Positions 6,984-13,912 of a stretch of 19,225 bases of DNA are shown here, piece after piece. The translations under genes and the position numbers were made by a program. A model generated the notes under the pieces. The model did no database searches, was not told the origin of the DNA, and saw only the letters and a list, made by a program, of their open reading frames with translations. This stretch comes from Candidatus Woesearchaeota archaeon (GTDB lineage: Archaea > Nanobdellota > Nanobdellia > Woesearchaeales > 21-14-0-10-32-9): NCBI GenBank assembly GCA_007117145.1, contig SKHC01000094.1:1-19225 (forward strand), written 5' to 3'. Within the stretch, counting starts at the first letter, position 1, and each line of letters starts with the position of its first letter.

Positions 6984-7724
6984 ATGACAAATAATTTATT
7001 TATTACATTTGAGGGAATTGATGGTTCAGGTAAGAACACGCAAGTTACAAAGCTAGTTGATGCTATAACTAATGATGAGAATAATTTCATTGGAGATAAG
7101 TATTCAACGTTTTGGCTTTCAAGAGAACCTACAAAGAAAACTTCTTATGGTAAAAAGATATGTGCAGGTATTAGAACAGATGAAGGAGTTGAAGGGACTA
7201 CAGCTGCTAAGCTTTTTGTTAATGATAGAAAGTTGCATACTCATAATTTTATTTTGCCAAGACTTGCAGAAGGAGACTATGCTCTTATTAACAGGTATGA
7301 TTTGTCTACTCTTTCGTATCAGCTAACTCAAGGTATTGAATTTGATAAACTCTATGATATGCATGGGTACAAGAAAGATTATGGTGCAATTATTCCTCAT
7401 TTGACACTTGTTTTTGATTTACCTGTAAGTGAAGCTCTAAAAAGAAAAGAAAAAAGACGAGGTGTGACAGAGCAATTTGAAGAAGAAAGATTTCAAGAAA
7501 AACTATATGATATGCAAGAATTAGCTATCGAAAAACTCTTAGCATATCAACCTGAAAGAGAAATACTTAGAATAAATGCGAATCAGTCAATTGATGAAGT
7601 CACTCATGAAATGATAGATAAAATTAGCAGTAGTAAAACAGTAAAAGAAAACACTCATACAGTTTATGGTAAGAATTTTGTGAAGAATCTTAAAAGGCAG
7701 TATTTACACAATAATTTGATTTAG
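6984..7724 (+). CDS. tmk: Thymidylate kinase (dTMP kinase), 246 aa
   Basis: It phosphorylates dTMP to dTDP, the step after ThyX. The P-loop is FEGIDGSGKNTQ (9-20), with Asn where Thr/Ser is more usual after the Lys. SREPT follows, then the DRY-type motif as NRYDLSTLSYQ and a LID-like stretch KRKEKRRGVTEQFE. Asn replaces the first Asp of DRY, an uncommon but conservative change. The start is placed at ATG 6984 because GAGG (6974-6977) lies 6 nt upstream; the ATG at 6978, which overlaps the thyX stop as ATGA, directly abuts that motif. At about 246 aa it is longer than the usual 200-215, with insertions around YDMHGYKKDYG and a basic C-terminal tail. Its stop overlaps the convergent minus-strand gene by 4 bp. 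Confidence 0.88.
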   Translation: MTNNLFITFEGIDGSGKNTQVTKLVDAITNDENNFIGDKYSTFWLSREPTKKTSYGKKICAGIRTDEGVEGTTAAKLFVNDRKLHTHNFILPRLAEGDYALINRYDLSTLSYQLTQGIEFDKLYDMHGYKKDYGAIIPHLTLVFDLPVSEALKRKEKRRGVTEQFEEERFQEKLYDMQELAIEKLLAYQPEREILRINANQSIDEVTHEMIDKISSSKTVKENTHTVYGKNFVKNLKRQYLHNNLI

Positions 7725-7999
7725 CCAATTCTGTATCCTTCTTCTAGTTTTCTAATAATCTTGTCTTCCAATCCTTCGTACTCGTTTTGTGTTCTTTCAA
7801 TCCTAATAAGTCGATCTTTTACCACAGCGTAGTTTCCGGGTTGGTTATCAAAGCGTACAATTCTTTGAATTTTTCCAAGATTTTGATTAAATTCATAAAA
7901 TACGTTTTTTTGAAGATAATCCTTGCAACCATGAATTTTTCCATCATCTATCATAACATCAAGCAATACATACTTAGCTGTTAAGTCTTCTCTTTTCAT
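7721..7999 (-). CDS. Hypothetical protein, 92 aa, third gene of the TFE operon
   Basis: The ATG at 7999 overlaps the stop of the phosphoesterase gene (ATGA), so it is almost certainly translated by coupling from that gene. The protein begins MKREDLTAKYVLLDVMIDDG and appears mainly beta-strand in the first 65 residues (FYEFNQNLGKIQRIVRF, YAVVKDRLIRIERT), followed by a short charged helix (EYEGLEDKIIRKLEEGY). It has no cysteines beyond one, no signal peptide and no membrane segment. I do not recognise the family. Its tight coupling to TFE-alpha and the phosphoesterase hints at nucleic-acid metabolism, but nothing in the sequence proves it. The stop is shared in a 4-bp overlap with tmk. Confidence 0.7.
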   Translation of the reverse strand: MKREDLTAKYVLLDVMIDDGKIHGCKDYLQKNVFYEFNQNLGKIQRIVRFDNQPGNYAVVKDRLIRIERTQNEYEGLEDKIIRKLEEGYRIG

Positions 8000-8694
8000 T
8001 TCATCATCACTTTTAGTTCGCCAACAGTTCCAAATTTCATTCCGTTAGCTTCAGCTACAATTACTTCGAATCCATCCATTCGTTCAAGATATGGACTCAT
8101 CCTATCGTTTAATAATACATTCATCCCCATAGATGTAGGGCTAAATGCAGGTAAAACTATCAGTGTTTTGTCTTTATACTTTCCTTTAAGAAAACACTTG
8201 TACCTTTCTTTGCGTCCGCTCTCAGTTAGTTCCAGTGTTGGGTGTTCGTGGCCAATAACAATAATTGATTTATCATTCTCAATAACCCTATCTCCGTGGC
8301 ATATAAACAATTCGCCAACAACAAAACTATCGTGAATTTCAACTCCGAGTCCCTCTAATATAAATCCGAGCATTACATCGTGATTGCCTTTAATAATTAT
8401 AAGTTCACATCTAGCCATTATATATTTTGCAAGCTTAGTTATGTTTTCTTTTTCACTCTTACTAACTCTGCCATATTCATGCTTTAAATCTCCATTAATT
8501 ACAACCCTTTCAGGTTTTAATTCGTTAAGCATTTCTTTTATTTTAGAGAATACATCATCAAAGTGACTATATGGAATCAAAACACCTTTGCTTTTCATCT
8601 CTTCATCAAATCCTATGTGTAAATCAGAAATGATAAGCGTCTCTTCATAGTATAATCCTAAGTCGAAAATTTCAATGTCATTTAAGAGGTTCAT
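7996..8694 (-). CDS. SbcD/Mre11-related metallophosphoesterase, archaeal type, 232 aa
   Basis: A calcineurin-like phosphoesterase of the archaeal SbcD-related group; bacterial relatives sit beside Lhr-type helicases and DNA ligase. The full metal-binding set is present: SDLHIGF (Asp24, His26), NGDLKHE (Asp69, His72), KGNHD (Asn104-His105-Asp106), CHGD (His133) and IGHEHP (His149, His151). The protein is cytosolic and lacks any Rad50 partner or capping domain, so it is probably a single-domain enzyme acting on nucleic-acid ends or cyclic phosphodiesters; the substrate is not known. Its ATG shares one base with the TFE stop (TAATG), and its own stop overlaps the next ATG. The Lhr-core gene about 2.8 kb away on the same strand fits the known helicase/phosphoesterase association, although they are not in one operon here. 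Confidence 0.9.
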   Translation of the reverse strand: MNLLNDIEIFDLGLYYEETLIISDLHIGFDEEMKSKGVLIPYSHFDDVFSKIKEMLNELKPERVVINGDLKHEYGRVSKSEKENITKLAKYIMARCELIIIKGNHDVMLGFILEGLGVEIHDSFVVGELFICHGDRVIENDKSIIVIGHEHPTLELTESGRKERYKCFLKGKYKDKTLIVLPAFSPTSMGMNVLLNDRMSPYLERMDGFEVIVAEANGMKFGTVGELKVMMK

Positions 8695-9221
8695 TAGCTA
8701 CTACTACCTTCGTCTTTTAAGTCTTTTATCCTTTCACGTAAGAACTCAATAGTTCTAGAATTATCTTGTAAGTTCATAAGCTCACCACATTCAGGACATT
8801 TAAAGCTAAATTCCATTGCTTGGTCAAAATCTACTCTTGTGCAAGCATTCCTGCACAAATAGAATTGGTTATCTTCTTCTCTTTTTAGTCTAAGTTTCAG
8901 TTTTTCAATCTTGTCTTTGTCAATTTTTTTTTCGAGGTGATCTAGCATGTGTTCGTTTAAATCCCAGTAACAAATATACCACCCCTTTATTTTGTCTTTT
9001 TTTCTGATAAAACTGACGATATTGTGCTCTAGTAATTTGTATAGAAGAAACCTCGTTTTATGTATTTCAAGCTCTAATTCTTCTGCTATTATAAACTCAC
9101 TTATCTTAGTTTTTCCTCTTAAATACATCACGATAGGGATTGCTTCTTCGTCTACTAGTTCAATTACTACTTTCTTTAATAGTTCTTTATTGCTCATATT
9201 AACCGTTATACACTCACTCAT
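8694..9221 (-). CDS. tfe: Transcription initiation factor TFE, alpha subunit, 175 aa
   Basis: TFE-alpha helps TBP/TFB and RNA polymerase open promoter DNA. Residues about 12-90 form the N-terminal winged helix (ISEFIIAEELELEIHKTRFLLYK, then the wing ending KGWYICYWDL). A charged helix follows (96-116), then the zinc ribbon with Cys123, Cys127, Cys142 and Cys145 around the family hallmark DFDQAMEFSFKCPECG. A short C-terminal helix closes the protein. Length is normal for archaeal TFE. ATG 9221 is favoured over the internal Met9 because a TATA box lies about 26 bp upstream, giving a leaderless mRNA. It heads an operon with the phosphoesterase and the 92-aa protein, both translationally coupled. 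The assignment is firm. Confidence 0.93.
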   Translation of the reverse strand: MSECITVNMSNKELLKKVVIELVDEEAIPIVMYLRGKTKISEFIIAEELELEIHKTRFLLYKLLEHNIVSFIRKKDKIKGWYICYWDLNEHMLDHLEKKIDKDKIEKLKLRLKREEDNQFYLCRNACTRVDFDQAMEFSFKCPECGELMNLQDNSRTIEFLRERIKDLKDEGSSS

Positions 9222-9240
9222 GTTACTACTTCTTAGTTTT

Positions 9241-9250
9241 AATATATTTA
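9241..9250 (-). promoter_or_regulatory. TATA box for the tfe operon
   Basis: On the minus strand the core is TAAATATATT, centred about 26 bp upstream of ATG 9221. The transcript of the whole tfe operon is therefore predicted to be leaderless. Confidence 0.55.
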
Positions 9251-9254
9251 AATG

Positions 9255-9400
9255 TTTCGCTTTTCCTTATTTCAAGACCTATCTCGATCCTAGATTTAGT
9301 TCCTCTACGTTACTAAAGAATAATCCTATAATACGAGCTTCTATATATATTTTTGTGAAAAATATTGCAAAAATATGATTTATTCTAAAAAGAACCAATA
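9255..9400. other. Intergenic stretch between tfe and the pilin genes, no clear gene
   Basis: Between the tfe promoter and the first pilin promoter lie about 150 bp without a convincing gene. A short minus-strand frame ending in a stop near 9284 would encode a peptide including ARIIGLFFSNVEELNLGSR, which reads like real protein sequence but has no ATG and no SD. It may be a gene remnant or chance. AT-rich TATA-like runs (for example near 9342-9353) are also present. I see no tRNA or box C/D RNA. Confidence 0.3.
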
Positions 9401-9406
9401 ATAACC

Positions 9407-9414
9407 TTTATATA
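9407..9414 (+). promoter_or_regulatory. TATA box for the first pilin-like gene
   Basis: TTTATATA is centred about 26 bp upstream of ATG 9437, and no SD motif precedes the ATG. Leaderless transcription is predicted. Confidence 0.6.
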
Positions 9415-9436
9415 CATTAAATAAAGTATTTTAACC

Positions 9437-9886
9437 ATGTTAAAAGCGCAAGCCTCGATAGAATTTTTATTTACGTATGGATGGGCCGTACTTGCAATAG
9501 CAGTCTCAATTGGGGCTTTAACGTACTTTAACTTAGCAAATCCAGATACCTTCGTGCAACAACGATGTGAGCTCTCAAGCCAAATACAATGTGTTGAGTA
9601 CGCAGTCTACGATAATAACACAGTTCATCTAAAACTTAGAAGTGATTTCCAAACAAGCATAAACATCACCGAAGTCACAGTGAAATACCTAAACGTACAA
9701 GAAAATACTTCAAATTCTTTTATCCTCAGGCCTCGAAGAGTTGAGGATGTTTTCATTGATCTTCCAGTTAACGCTGTTGAAAAAGCCACTGCAAGCATAA
9801 ACCTCGCGTTTTACTTCCAAGCAAACCAAAGCTCAAACACGTATAGAGTCAGCGGAACCATACATTCCCCCATTTCTCCTAGTTAA
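9437..9886 (+). CDS. Class III signal peptide (archaeal type IV pilin-like) protein, 149 aa
   Basis: A surface or pilus-type protein. The N-terminus MLKA|QASIEFLFTYGWAV has the class III signal pattern: a very short charged leader, cleavage by an EppA/FlaK-type prepilin peptidase before QASIEF, and a hydrophobic helix (about residues 10-31) that is both membrane anchor and assembly core. The remainder is a beta-rich extracellular domain with two cysteines (RCELSSQIQC, probably a disulfide) and several N-glycosylation sequons (NNT, NIT, NTS, NQS). It is paralogous to the next gene, sharing the helix, the C-x(7)-C pair, the V-E-[YW]-A-[VL]-Y-D-N segment and the end S-G-T-I. Each has its own leaderless promoter, so they are separately transcribed tandem duplicates. 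No assembly ATPase or platform gene lies in the window. Confidence 0.85.
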   Translation: MLKAQASIEFLFTYGWAVLAIAVSIGALTYFNLANPDTFVQQRCELSSQIQCVEYAVYDNNTVHLKLRSDFQTSINITEVTVKYLNVQENTSNSFILRPRRVEDVFIDLPVNAVEKATASINLAFYFQANQSSNTYRVSGTIHSPISPS

Positions 9887-9894
9887 TAACAATC

Positions 9895-9902
9895 TTTAAA
9901 TA
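9895..9902 (+). promoter_or_regulatory. TATA box for the second pilin-like gene
   Basis: TTTAAATA is centred about 28 bp before ATG 9927, in the 40-bp gap after the first pilin gene. It implies independent, leaderless expression of the second copy. Confidence 0.55.
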
Positions 9903-9926
9903 CCTAATTGTCAATAATTTGCTTCT

Positions 9927-10391
9927 ATGAACAAAAAAAGAGGGCAAGCTTCAGTAGAATTCTTATTCACCTATGGTTGGGCCATAATGGCCATAACTTT
10001 AGCCATTGGAACTTTGATGTACTTTAACATTTTAACTCCAGAAAGATATTTAAATCAGTATTGTGATGTCGGTGCTCAGTTTGATTGCGTTGAATGGGCT
10101 TTATATGATAATGGGACTATACAGTTAGTCATTTCAAATAATCACAGAGTAGACATTAACATAACAAATATCACGTATAGCTCGTCTCACTTCTCAGGAA
10201 ATCATACCGACTCTAAAAGGATAAACAGAGGACAAAACGAAAATATCACAATTAACGCAAATCCAACATCTCAATTGTTATTAGGTGATGTTCAAAGAAT
10301 CAGACTTGAACTTAATTATAAAAGAATTGGGGGGGTAAACAGTTACATGACTTCAGGCACCATTCTAACCCAAGTACTGTCAAGCAATTAG
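9927..10391 (+). CDS. Class III signal peptide (archaeal type IV pilin-like) protein, second copy, 154 aa
   Basis: Paralog of the preceding gene. The leader MNKKRG|QASVEFLFTYGWAIM carries four basic residues' worth of charge and the same QAS[IV]EFLFTYGWA core, followed by a hydrophobic helix to about residue 34. The extracellular part again has a Cys pair (CDVGAQFDC) and sequons (NGT, NIT, NHT), and ends SGTILTQV. Identity to the first copy is high in the first 60 residues and drops after that, typical of pilin pairs under diversifying selection. Which is the major subunit cannot be told. Its TAG stop shares four bases (TTAG) with the TAA stop of the convergent Kae1 gene. Confidence 0.85.
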   Translation: MNKKRGQASVEFLFTYGWAIMAITLAIGTLMYFNILTPERYLNQYCDVGAQFDCVEWALYDNGTIQLVISNNHRVDINITNITYSSSHFSGNHTDSKRINRGQNENITINANPTSQLLLGDVQRIRLELNYKRIGGVNSYMTSGTILTQVLSSN

Positions 10392-11359
10392 TTTCTATAC
10401 TTAATCTCAACTTCGTCAGTCCTAAGATATGGGTCAATATAACTTTTAGCCACTTCAATAGTTTCTAAAGAGTAATGTCCAGCCACAGCTATCATCGCAG
10501 CATTATCAACCAAGAACTCGTTTTCTGGGCTGTAAAAGTCTATACCTCGCTCATCACACATTTTCTTTAGCATTTCTTTAAGCCGTTTATTACAACCAAC
10601 ACCTCCTCCAAGCACGACTTGTTTTTTTCCTGTGTGAGCTATTGCTCTTTCACATACTTCAACTAGCATTGCAAACACTGTTTCTTGTATGCTAAAGCAA
10701 AGATCTTCTAGTTTATATCCTTGGTTTAACTTATTTTTCACGTTTGTAAGCAATCCTCCAAAGCTAACATCCATTCCTTTAACGTTGTATGGTAATTCAA
10801 TATAGTTAGTGCTTTCAAGTGCAAGTTTTTCAATCTTAGGTCCTGCTGGAAATCCAAGTTTCATTGTTCTTCCAACGCTATCTAAGAAGTTTCCAATACC
10901 AATATCTAGTGTTTCTCCAAAAACCCTGTATCTACCACTTTCATAAGCAATAACTTGAGTATTTGCCCCACTAGCATAAAGTAGCAAAGGATCATCAAAC
11001 CCAGATAAAAACCTTCCAATCTCAAGGTGAGCAATGCAGTGATTGACAGGAATTAAAGGTTTGTTAAGCTTTAAACTAAGTGTTCTAGCAAAAACAGCTC
11101 CAATTCTAAGCATATGTCCAATCCCAGGACTGGCACTATATGCAATCACGTCAATATCTTCAAAAGTCATACCCGCCTTTTTTAAAGCCAAACTCATAAT
11201 TTCAGCTCCGTGCTCGACGTGGTGGTCAGCGACTTTTGCTGGAATCATACCTCCACTCATAGTAGTATAAGCTTTTTTTTCGTTGCTAAGTATATTCTTT
11301 CCATCAAACACGCTAGCTCCAAAAGTGTGTGCTGTACTTTCAATTCCAAGTATAATCAT
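10388..11359 (-). CDS. kae1: Kae1, tRNA threonylcarbamoyladenosine (t6A) synthase catalytic subunit, 323 aa
   Basis: Kae1 is the catalytic ASKHA-fold subunit of the KEOPS complex, transferring threonylcarbamoyl to A37 of ANN-decoding tRNAs. The start is ATG 11359 (MIILGIESTAHTFG), where the family begins; a longer frame exists upstream but a TATA box 26 bp before 11359 excludes it. The metal-binding HxxxH is His107/His111 in NHCIAHLEIGR. Other family marks are YSASPGIGHMLRIGA, ASGANTQVI, GPKIEKLA, GGGVGCNKRL and FLVDNAAMIA, which carries the metal-binding Asp. It is a stand-alone Kae1, without the Bud32 kinase fusion found in some euryarchaea, and no other KEOPS gene is in the window. It is divergent from the lysyl-tRNA synthetase gene, so two tRNA-function genes share a 76-bp intergenic region. 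Confidence 0.93.
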   Translation of the reverse strand: MIILGIESTAHTFGASVFDGKNILSNEKKAYTTMSGGMIPAKVADHHVEHGAEIMSLALKKAGMTFEDIDVIAYSASPGIGHMLRIGAVFARTLSLKLNKPLIPVNHCIAHLEIGRFLSGFDDPLLLYASGANTQVIAYESGRYRVFGETLDIGIGNFLDSVGRTMKLGFPAGPKIEKLALESTNYIELPYNVKGMDVSFGGLLTNVKNKLNQGYKLEDLCFSIQETVFAMLVEVCERAIAHTGKKQVVLGGGVGCNKRLKEMLKKMCDERGIDFYSPENEFLVDNAAMIAVAGHYSLETIEVAKSYIDPYLRTDEVEIKYRN

Positions 11360-11380
11360 AATAAACAGTAAAACTAGTTG

Positions 11381-11389
11381 TTTTATATT
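11381..11389 (-). promoter_or_regulatory. TATA box for kae1
   Basis: On the minus strand it reads AATATAAAA, centred about 26 bp upstream of ATG 11359, which supports that start and a leaderless transcript. Confidence 0.6.
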
Positions 11390-11405
11390 GTTTTTGACAA
11401 AAATA

Positions 11406-11413
11406 TTTATAAA
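11406..11413 (+). promoter_or_regulatory. TATA box for the lysS-rtcA operon
   Basis: TTTATAAA is centred about 26 bp before ATG 11436, predicting a leaderless transcript. It and the kae1 TATA box lie about 25 bp apart, back to back. Confidence 0.6.
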
Positions 11414-11435
11414 CATCCAGCGAGTTTTAAAAGCA

Positions 11436-12902
11436 ATGGAACCAATCAACCAATTAATACAAGAAAGATTAAACAAGTTAGATAAAATCTCAAAAATACA
11501 AGATCCTTTCCCTCACAACTTCGAAAAATCAAAACATTCTATTACAAAGATTAAAGAAAATCATCAAAATTTAAAGCCACAAACCCATACAGGCAAAAAA
11601 TACAACGTAGCAGGAAGAATAATTCTTTTAAGAAACATGGGTAAAGTAGTATTTATTACAATTAAAGATGAGTTAGAATCAATACAGCTATTCATAAAAA
11701 AAGATGAAACAAAAAACTTTGAGTTAGTAAAACTCTTAGACATAGGAGACTTTGTTGGAGCAGAAGGTGAGGCATTTACAACGAAAGTTGGAGAACTCTC
11801 AATATACACAGCCAAACTTCATTTCTTATCTAAAAGCATAAGGCCACTTCCAGATAAACACAAAGGCTTGCAAGACGTTGAGCTTAGATATAGAAAAAGG
11901 TACTTAGACTTATTAGTAAACTCAAGCACGCAACAAACATTTATTAAAAGAACTCAAATATTAAACGCAGTTAGAGAATACTTAAACAAACAAGGCTTTT
12001 TAGAAGTTGAAACCCCAATTCTACACCCAGTTTATGGTGGAGCTAACGCTAGGCCTTTCAAAACGTATCATAACGAGTTAAAACAAGACTTATTCTTAAG
12101 AATTAGCCCTGAGCTATATTTGAAGAGGTTAATCATAGGTGGACTTTCTAAAGTCTATGATATAAATAAGAATTTTAGAAACGAAGGAATAGATACAACT
12201 CACAACCCAGAGTTCACCATGCTTGAAGCTTATAAGACATACGCTGATTACAATGATATGATGGATTTATTTGAGAAAATATTTGAGTACACAGCCATCA
12301 AAGCAAATGGTTCAACTAAAGTTAAATATCAAGGCCAATCATTAGATTTTAAGGCTCCTTGGCCAAGAGTTACAATGCTTGATTCAATAAAACAACACGC
12401 AAAAATTGATGCAAGTAAAATGTCTGAGAAACAATTATTAGAACACGTAAAAAAGAATAAAATTAAGTTTGACAAGCAAGAAAGTTGGGGCAATCTAGTT
12501 CAAGCTATATTTGAGCATCATTGTGAGGAAAAAATAATTCAGCCAACATTCATAATAGATCATCCAAAAGAGACCACCCCTCTTTGTAAATTGCATAGAG
12601 AAGATAACAGGTTAATAGAAAGATTTGAGCCTTTCTGTATGGGTATGGAGCTTGGAAACGCTTATTCAGAGTTAAATGATCCATTACTTCAAAAAAAGCT
12701 TTTAGAAGAGCAAGCTAAAGAATTAAAGAAAGGTGATTTAGAGGCAAATCCATTCGATGCTGATTTCATAGAAGCAATGGAGTATGGTATGCCTCCAACA
12801 GGTGGTATCGGGCTTGGAATAGATAGAATGGTTATGCTATTATTAGATCAAAACAGTATTAGAGATGTTATTTTATTTCCGACTTTGAAAAACACAAAAT
12901 GA
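11436..12902 (+). CDS. lysS: Lysyl-tRNA synthetase, class II, 488 aa
   Basis: Charges tRNA-Lys with lysine. It has an N-terminal OB-fold anticodon-binding domain (about 55-135, YNVAGRIILLRNMGKVVF). The linker/dimer region has RYRKRYLDLLVN (151-162), motif 1 is around FLEVETPIL (188-196), motif 2 is FRNEGIDTTHNPEFTMLEAY (247-266) and motif 3 is GGIGLGIDRMVMLL (456-469, Arg464). This is the bacterial/eukaryotic class II type, not the class I enzyme of many euryarchaea. The start at ATG 11436 follows a TATA box at the leaderless distance; the open frame extends upstream but overlaps the divergent kae1 promoter. Its stop overlaps the rtcA ATG (ATGA), so the two are translationally coupled. Confidence 0.95.
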   Translation: MEPINQLIQERLNKLDKISKIQDPFPHNFEKSKHSITKIKENHQNLKPQTHTGKKYNVAGRIILLRNMGKVVFITIKDELESIQLFIKKDETKNFELVKLLDIGDFVGAEGEAFTTKVGELSIYTAKLHFLSKSIRPLPDKHKGLQDVELRYRKRYLDLLVNSSTQQTFIKRTQILNAVREYLNKQGFLEVETPILHPVYGGANARPFKTYHNELKQDLFLRISPELYLKRLIIGGLSKVYDINKNFRNEGIDTTHNPEFTMLEAYKTYADYNDMMDLFEKIFEYTAIKANGSTKVKYQGQSLDFKAPWPRVTMLDSIKQHAKIDASKMSEKQLLEHVKKNKIKFDKQESWGNLVQAIFEHHCEEKIIQPTFIIDHPKETTPLCKLHREDNRLIERFEPFCMGMELGNAYSELNDPLLQKKLLEEQAKELKKGDLEANPFDADFIEAMEYGMPPTGGIGLGIDRMVMLLLDQNSIRDVILFPTLKNTK

Positions 12903-13906
12903 TTGAAATAGATGGCTCTTTCGGAGAAGGAGGTGGGGGGATTTTAAGAAACGCTATAACATTTAGCCTTCTAACTCAAAAACCTTTTAGAATAGTAAAC
13001 ATAAGGAAAAATAGACCAAAAAAAGGTTTAGCTCATCAACACTTAAAATGCTTAGAACTTGCAAAACTAGTTTCGAATTCTAAGATTACGGGAGCTAGTA
13101 TTGGAAGCTCACAAGTAGAATTCTTCCCTGAAAAAATTCAAAAAGGAGGGACATACACGTTAGATATTAAAACAGCAGGTGCAATAACTCTGTTACTTCA
13201 AAGTGTTTTTCTTCCATGCTACTTGTCAGGGCACAGGTTCAAATTTAAAATAATAGGAGGTACAGACGTCCCGTTCAGTCCAGGGTGTGATTTTTTTAAA
13301 CAAATCTATTTGTCCAATTTCAACTTTAAAAACATGAAATTTGAGATAAACAGAAGAGGATATTACCCTAAAGGATTTGGAGAAGTAGATTTTTCGTTCC
13401 AGTCAAATAAAACCAGTAACACTCAAGAGTTAAATTTCAGAGATAGAGGAAGATTGCAAACACTTAGAAGCCAAGCTCATGCAAGCTTTGAACTTCAAAA
13501 ATTGGAAGTCTTAGAGAACTTAAACTCAGCTTTAAACGTGTATCTTTCAGATTTAGAAGCTCCAAGACTTAACCAAAACGTGTATAGTCATAGTTTAAGT
13601 CAAGGCTCAGGATTACTCTTAAAAGCTCAGTTTGAGAACTTTAACATAGGCATATCAAAGATTCATTCAGATATAGATTACTTAGCTAAAAATTCTTCTA
13701 AAGAAATGATTGAGTTGTTAAACACAGGTGAAGGTGTTGATCACTACTTAGCAGATCAGTTAATACCTCTACTTGCAACACAAAAAGGAGTTATTCAGTC
13801 TGATAAAATAACTAATCACATTATAAGTGCAATCTACACTGCAGAAAAATTCTTAGATATAAAAATTAAAATTGATAAAAAAAATTGTGAAATCTCAAAG
13901 ATATGA
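12899..13906 (+). CDS. rtcA: RNA 3'-terminal phosphate cyclase, 335 aa
   Basis: RtcA converts RNA 3'-phosphates to 2',3'-cyclic phosphates using ATP through an enzyme-AMP intermediate. Family motifs are in order: DGSFGEGGGGILRNA (5-19), NIRKNRPKKGLAHQHL (about 34-49), KTAGAITLLLQ, IGGTDVPFSPGCDFF, NRRGYYPKGFGEV and DHYLADQLIP. The adenylated histidine, His309 in E. coli, corresponds to His307 in TNHIISAIYTAEKF near the C-terminus. The length is typical. It overlaps lysS by ATGA and has no SD of its own, so expression depends on lysS translation. The stop lies in the right arm of a palindrome, and the gene overlaps the convergent coiled-coil gene by 12 bp. No rtcB lies in the window. Confidence 0.92.
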   Translation: MIEIDGSFGEGGGGILRNAITFSLLTQKPFRIVNIRKNRPKKGLAHQHLKCLELAKLVSNSKITGASIGSSQVEFFPEKIQKGGTYTLDIKTAGAITLLLQSVFLPCYLSGHRFKFKIIGGTDVPFSPGCDFFKQIYLSNFNFKNMKFEINRRGYYPKGFGEVDFSFQSNKTSNTQELNFRDRGRLQTLRSQAHASFELQKLEVLENLNSALNVYLSDLEAPRLNQNVYSHSLSQGSGLLLKAQFENFNIGISKIHSDIDYLAKNSSKEMIELLNTGEGVDHYLADQLIPLLATQKGVIQSDKITNHIISAIYTAEKFLDIKIKIDKKNCEISKI

Positions 13907-13912
13907 GATTTC
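13877..13912 (-). terminator. Hairpin plus T8 tract for the coiled-coil gene, embedded in the rtcA end
   Basis: GAAATCTCA (13889-13897) and TGAGATTTC (13904-13912) form a perfect 9-bp stem with a 6-nt loop. On the minus strand the stem is followed after 4 nt by eight T residues (plus-strand A8, 13877-13884), which looks like an intrinsic-type terminator. The stop codons of both convergent genes lie at the loop-side ends of the two arms. Confidence 0.5.

Noticed and set aside
11283..11435. N-terminal extension of the lysyl-tRNA synthetase frame
   Set aside because: It would run through the kae1 start and both TATA boxes and adds a hydrophobic stretch foreign to LysRS. ATG 11436 sits at the leaderless distance from its TATA box.
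11360..11476. N-terminal extension of the Kae1 frame by 39 residues
   Set aside because: The family begins at MxxLGIESTAHT. The extension overlaps the lysS start and the kae1 promoter.
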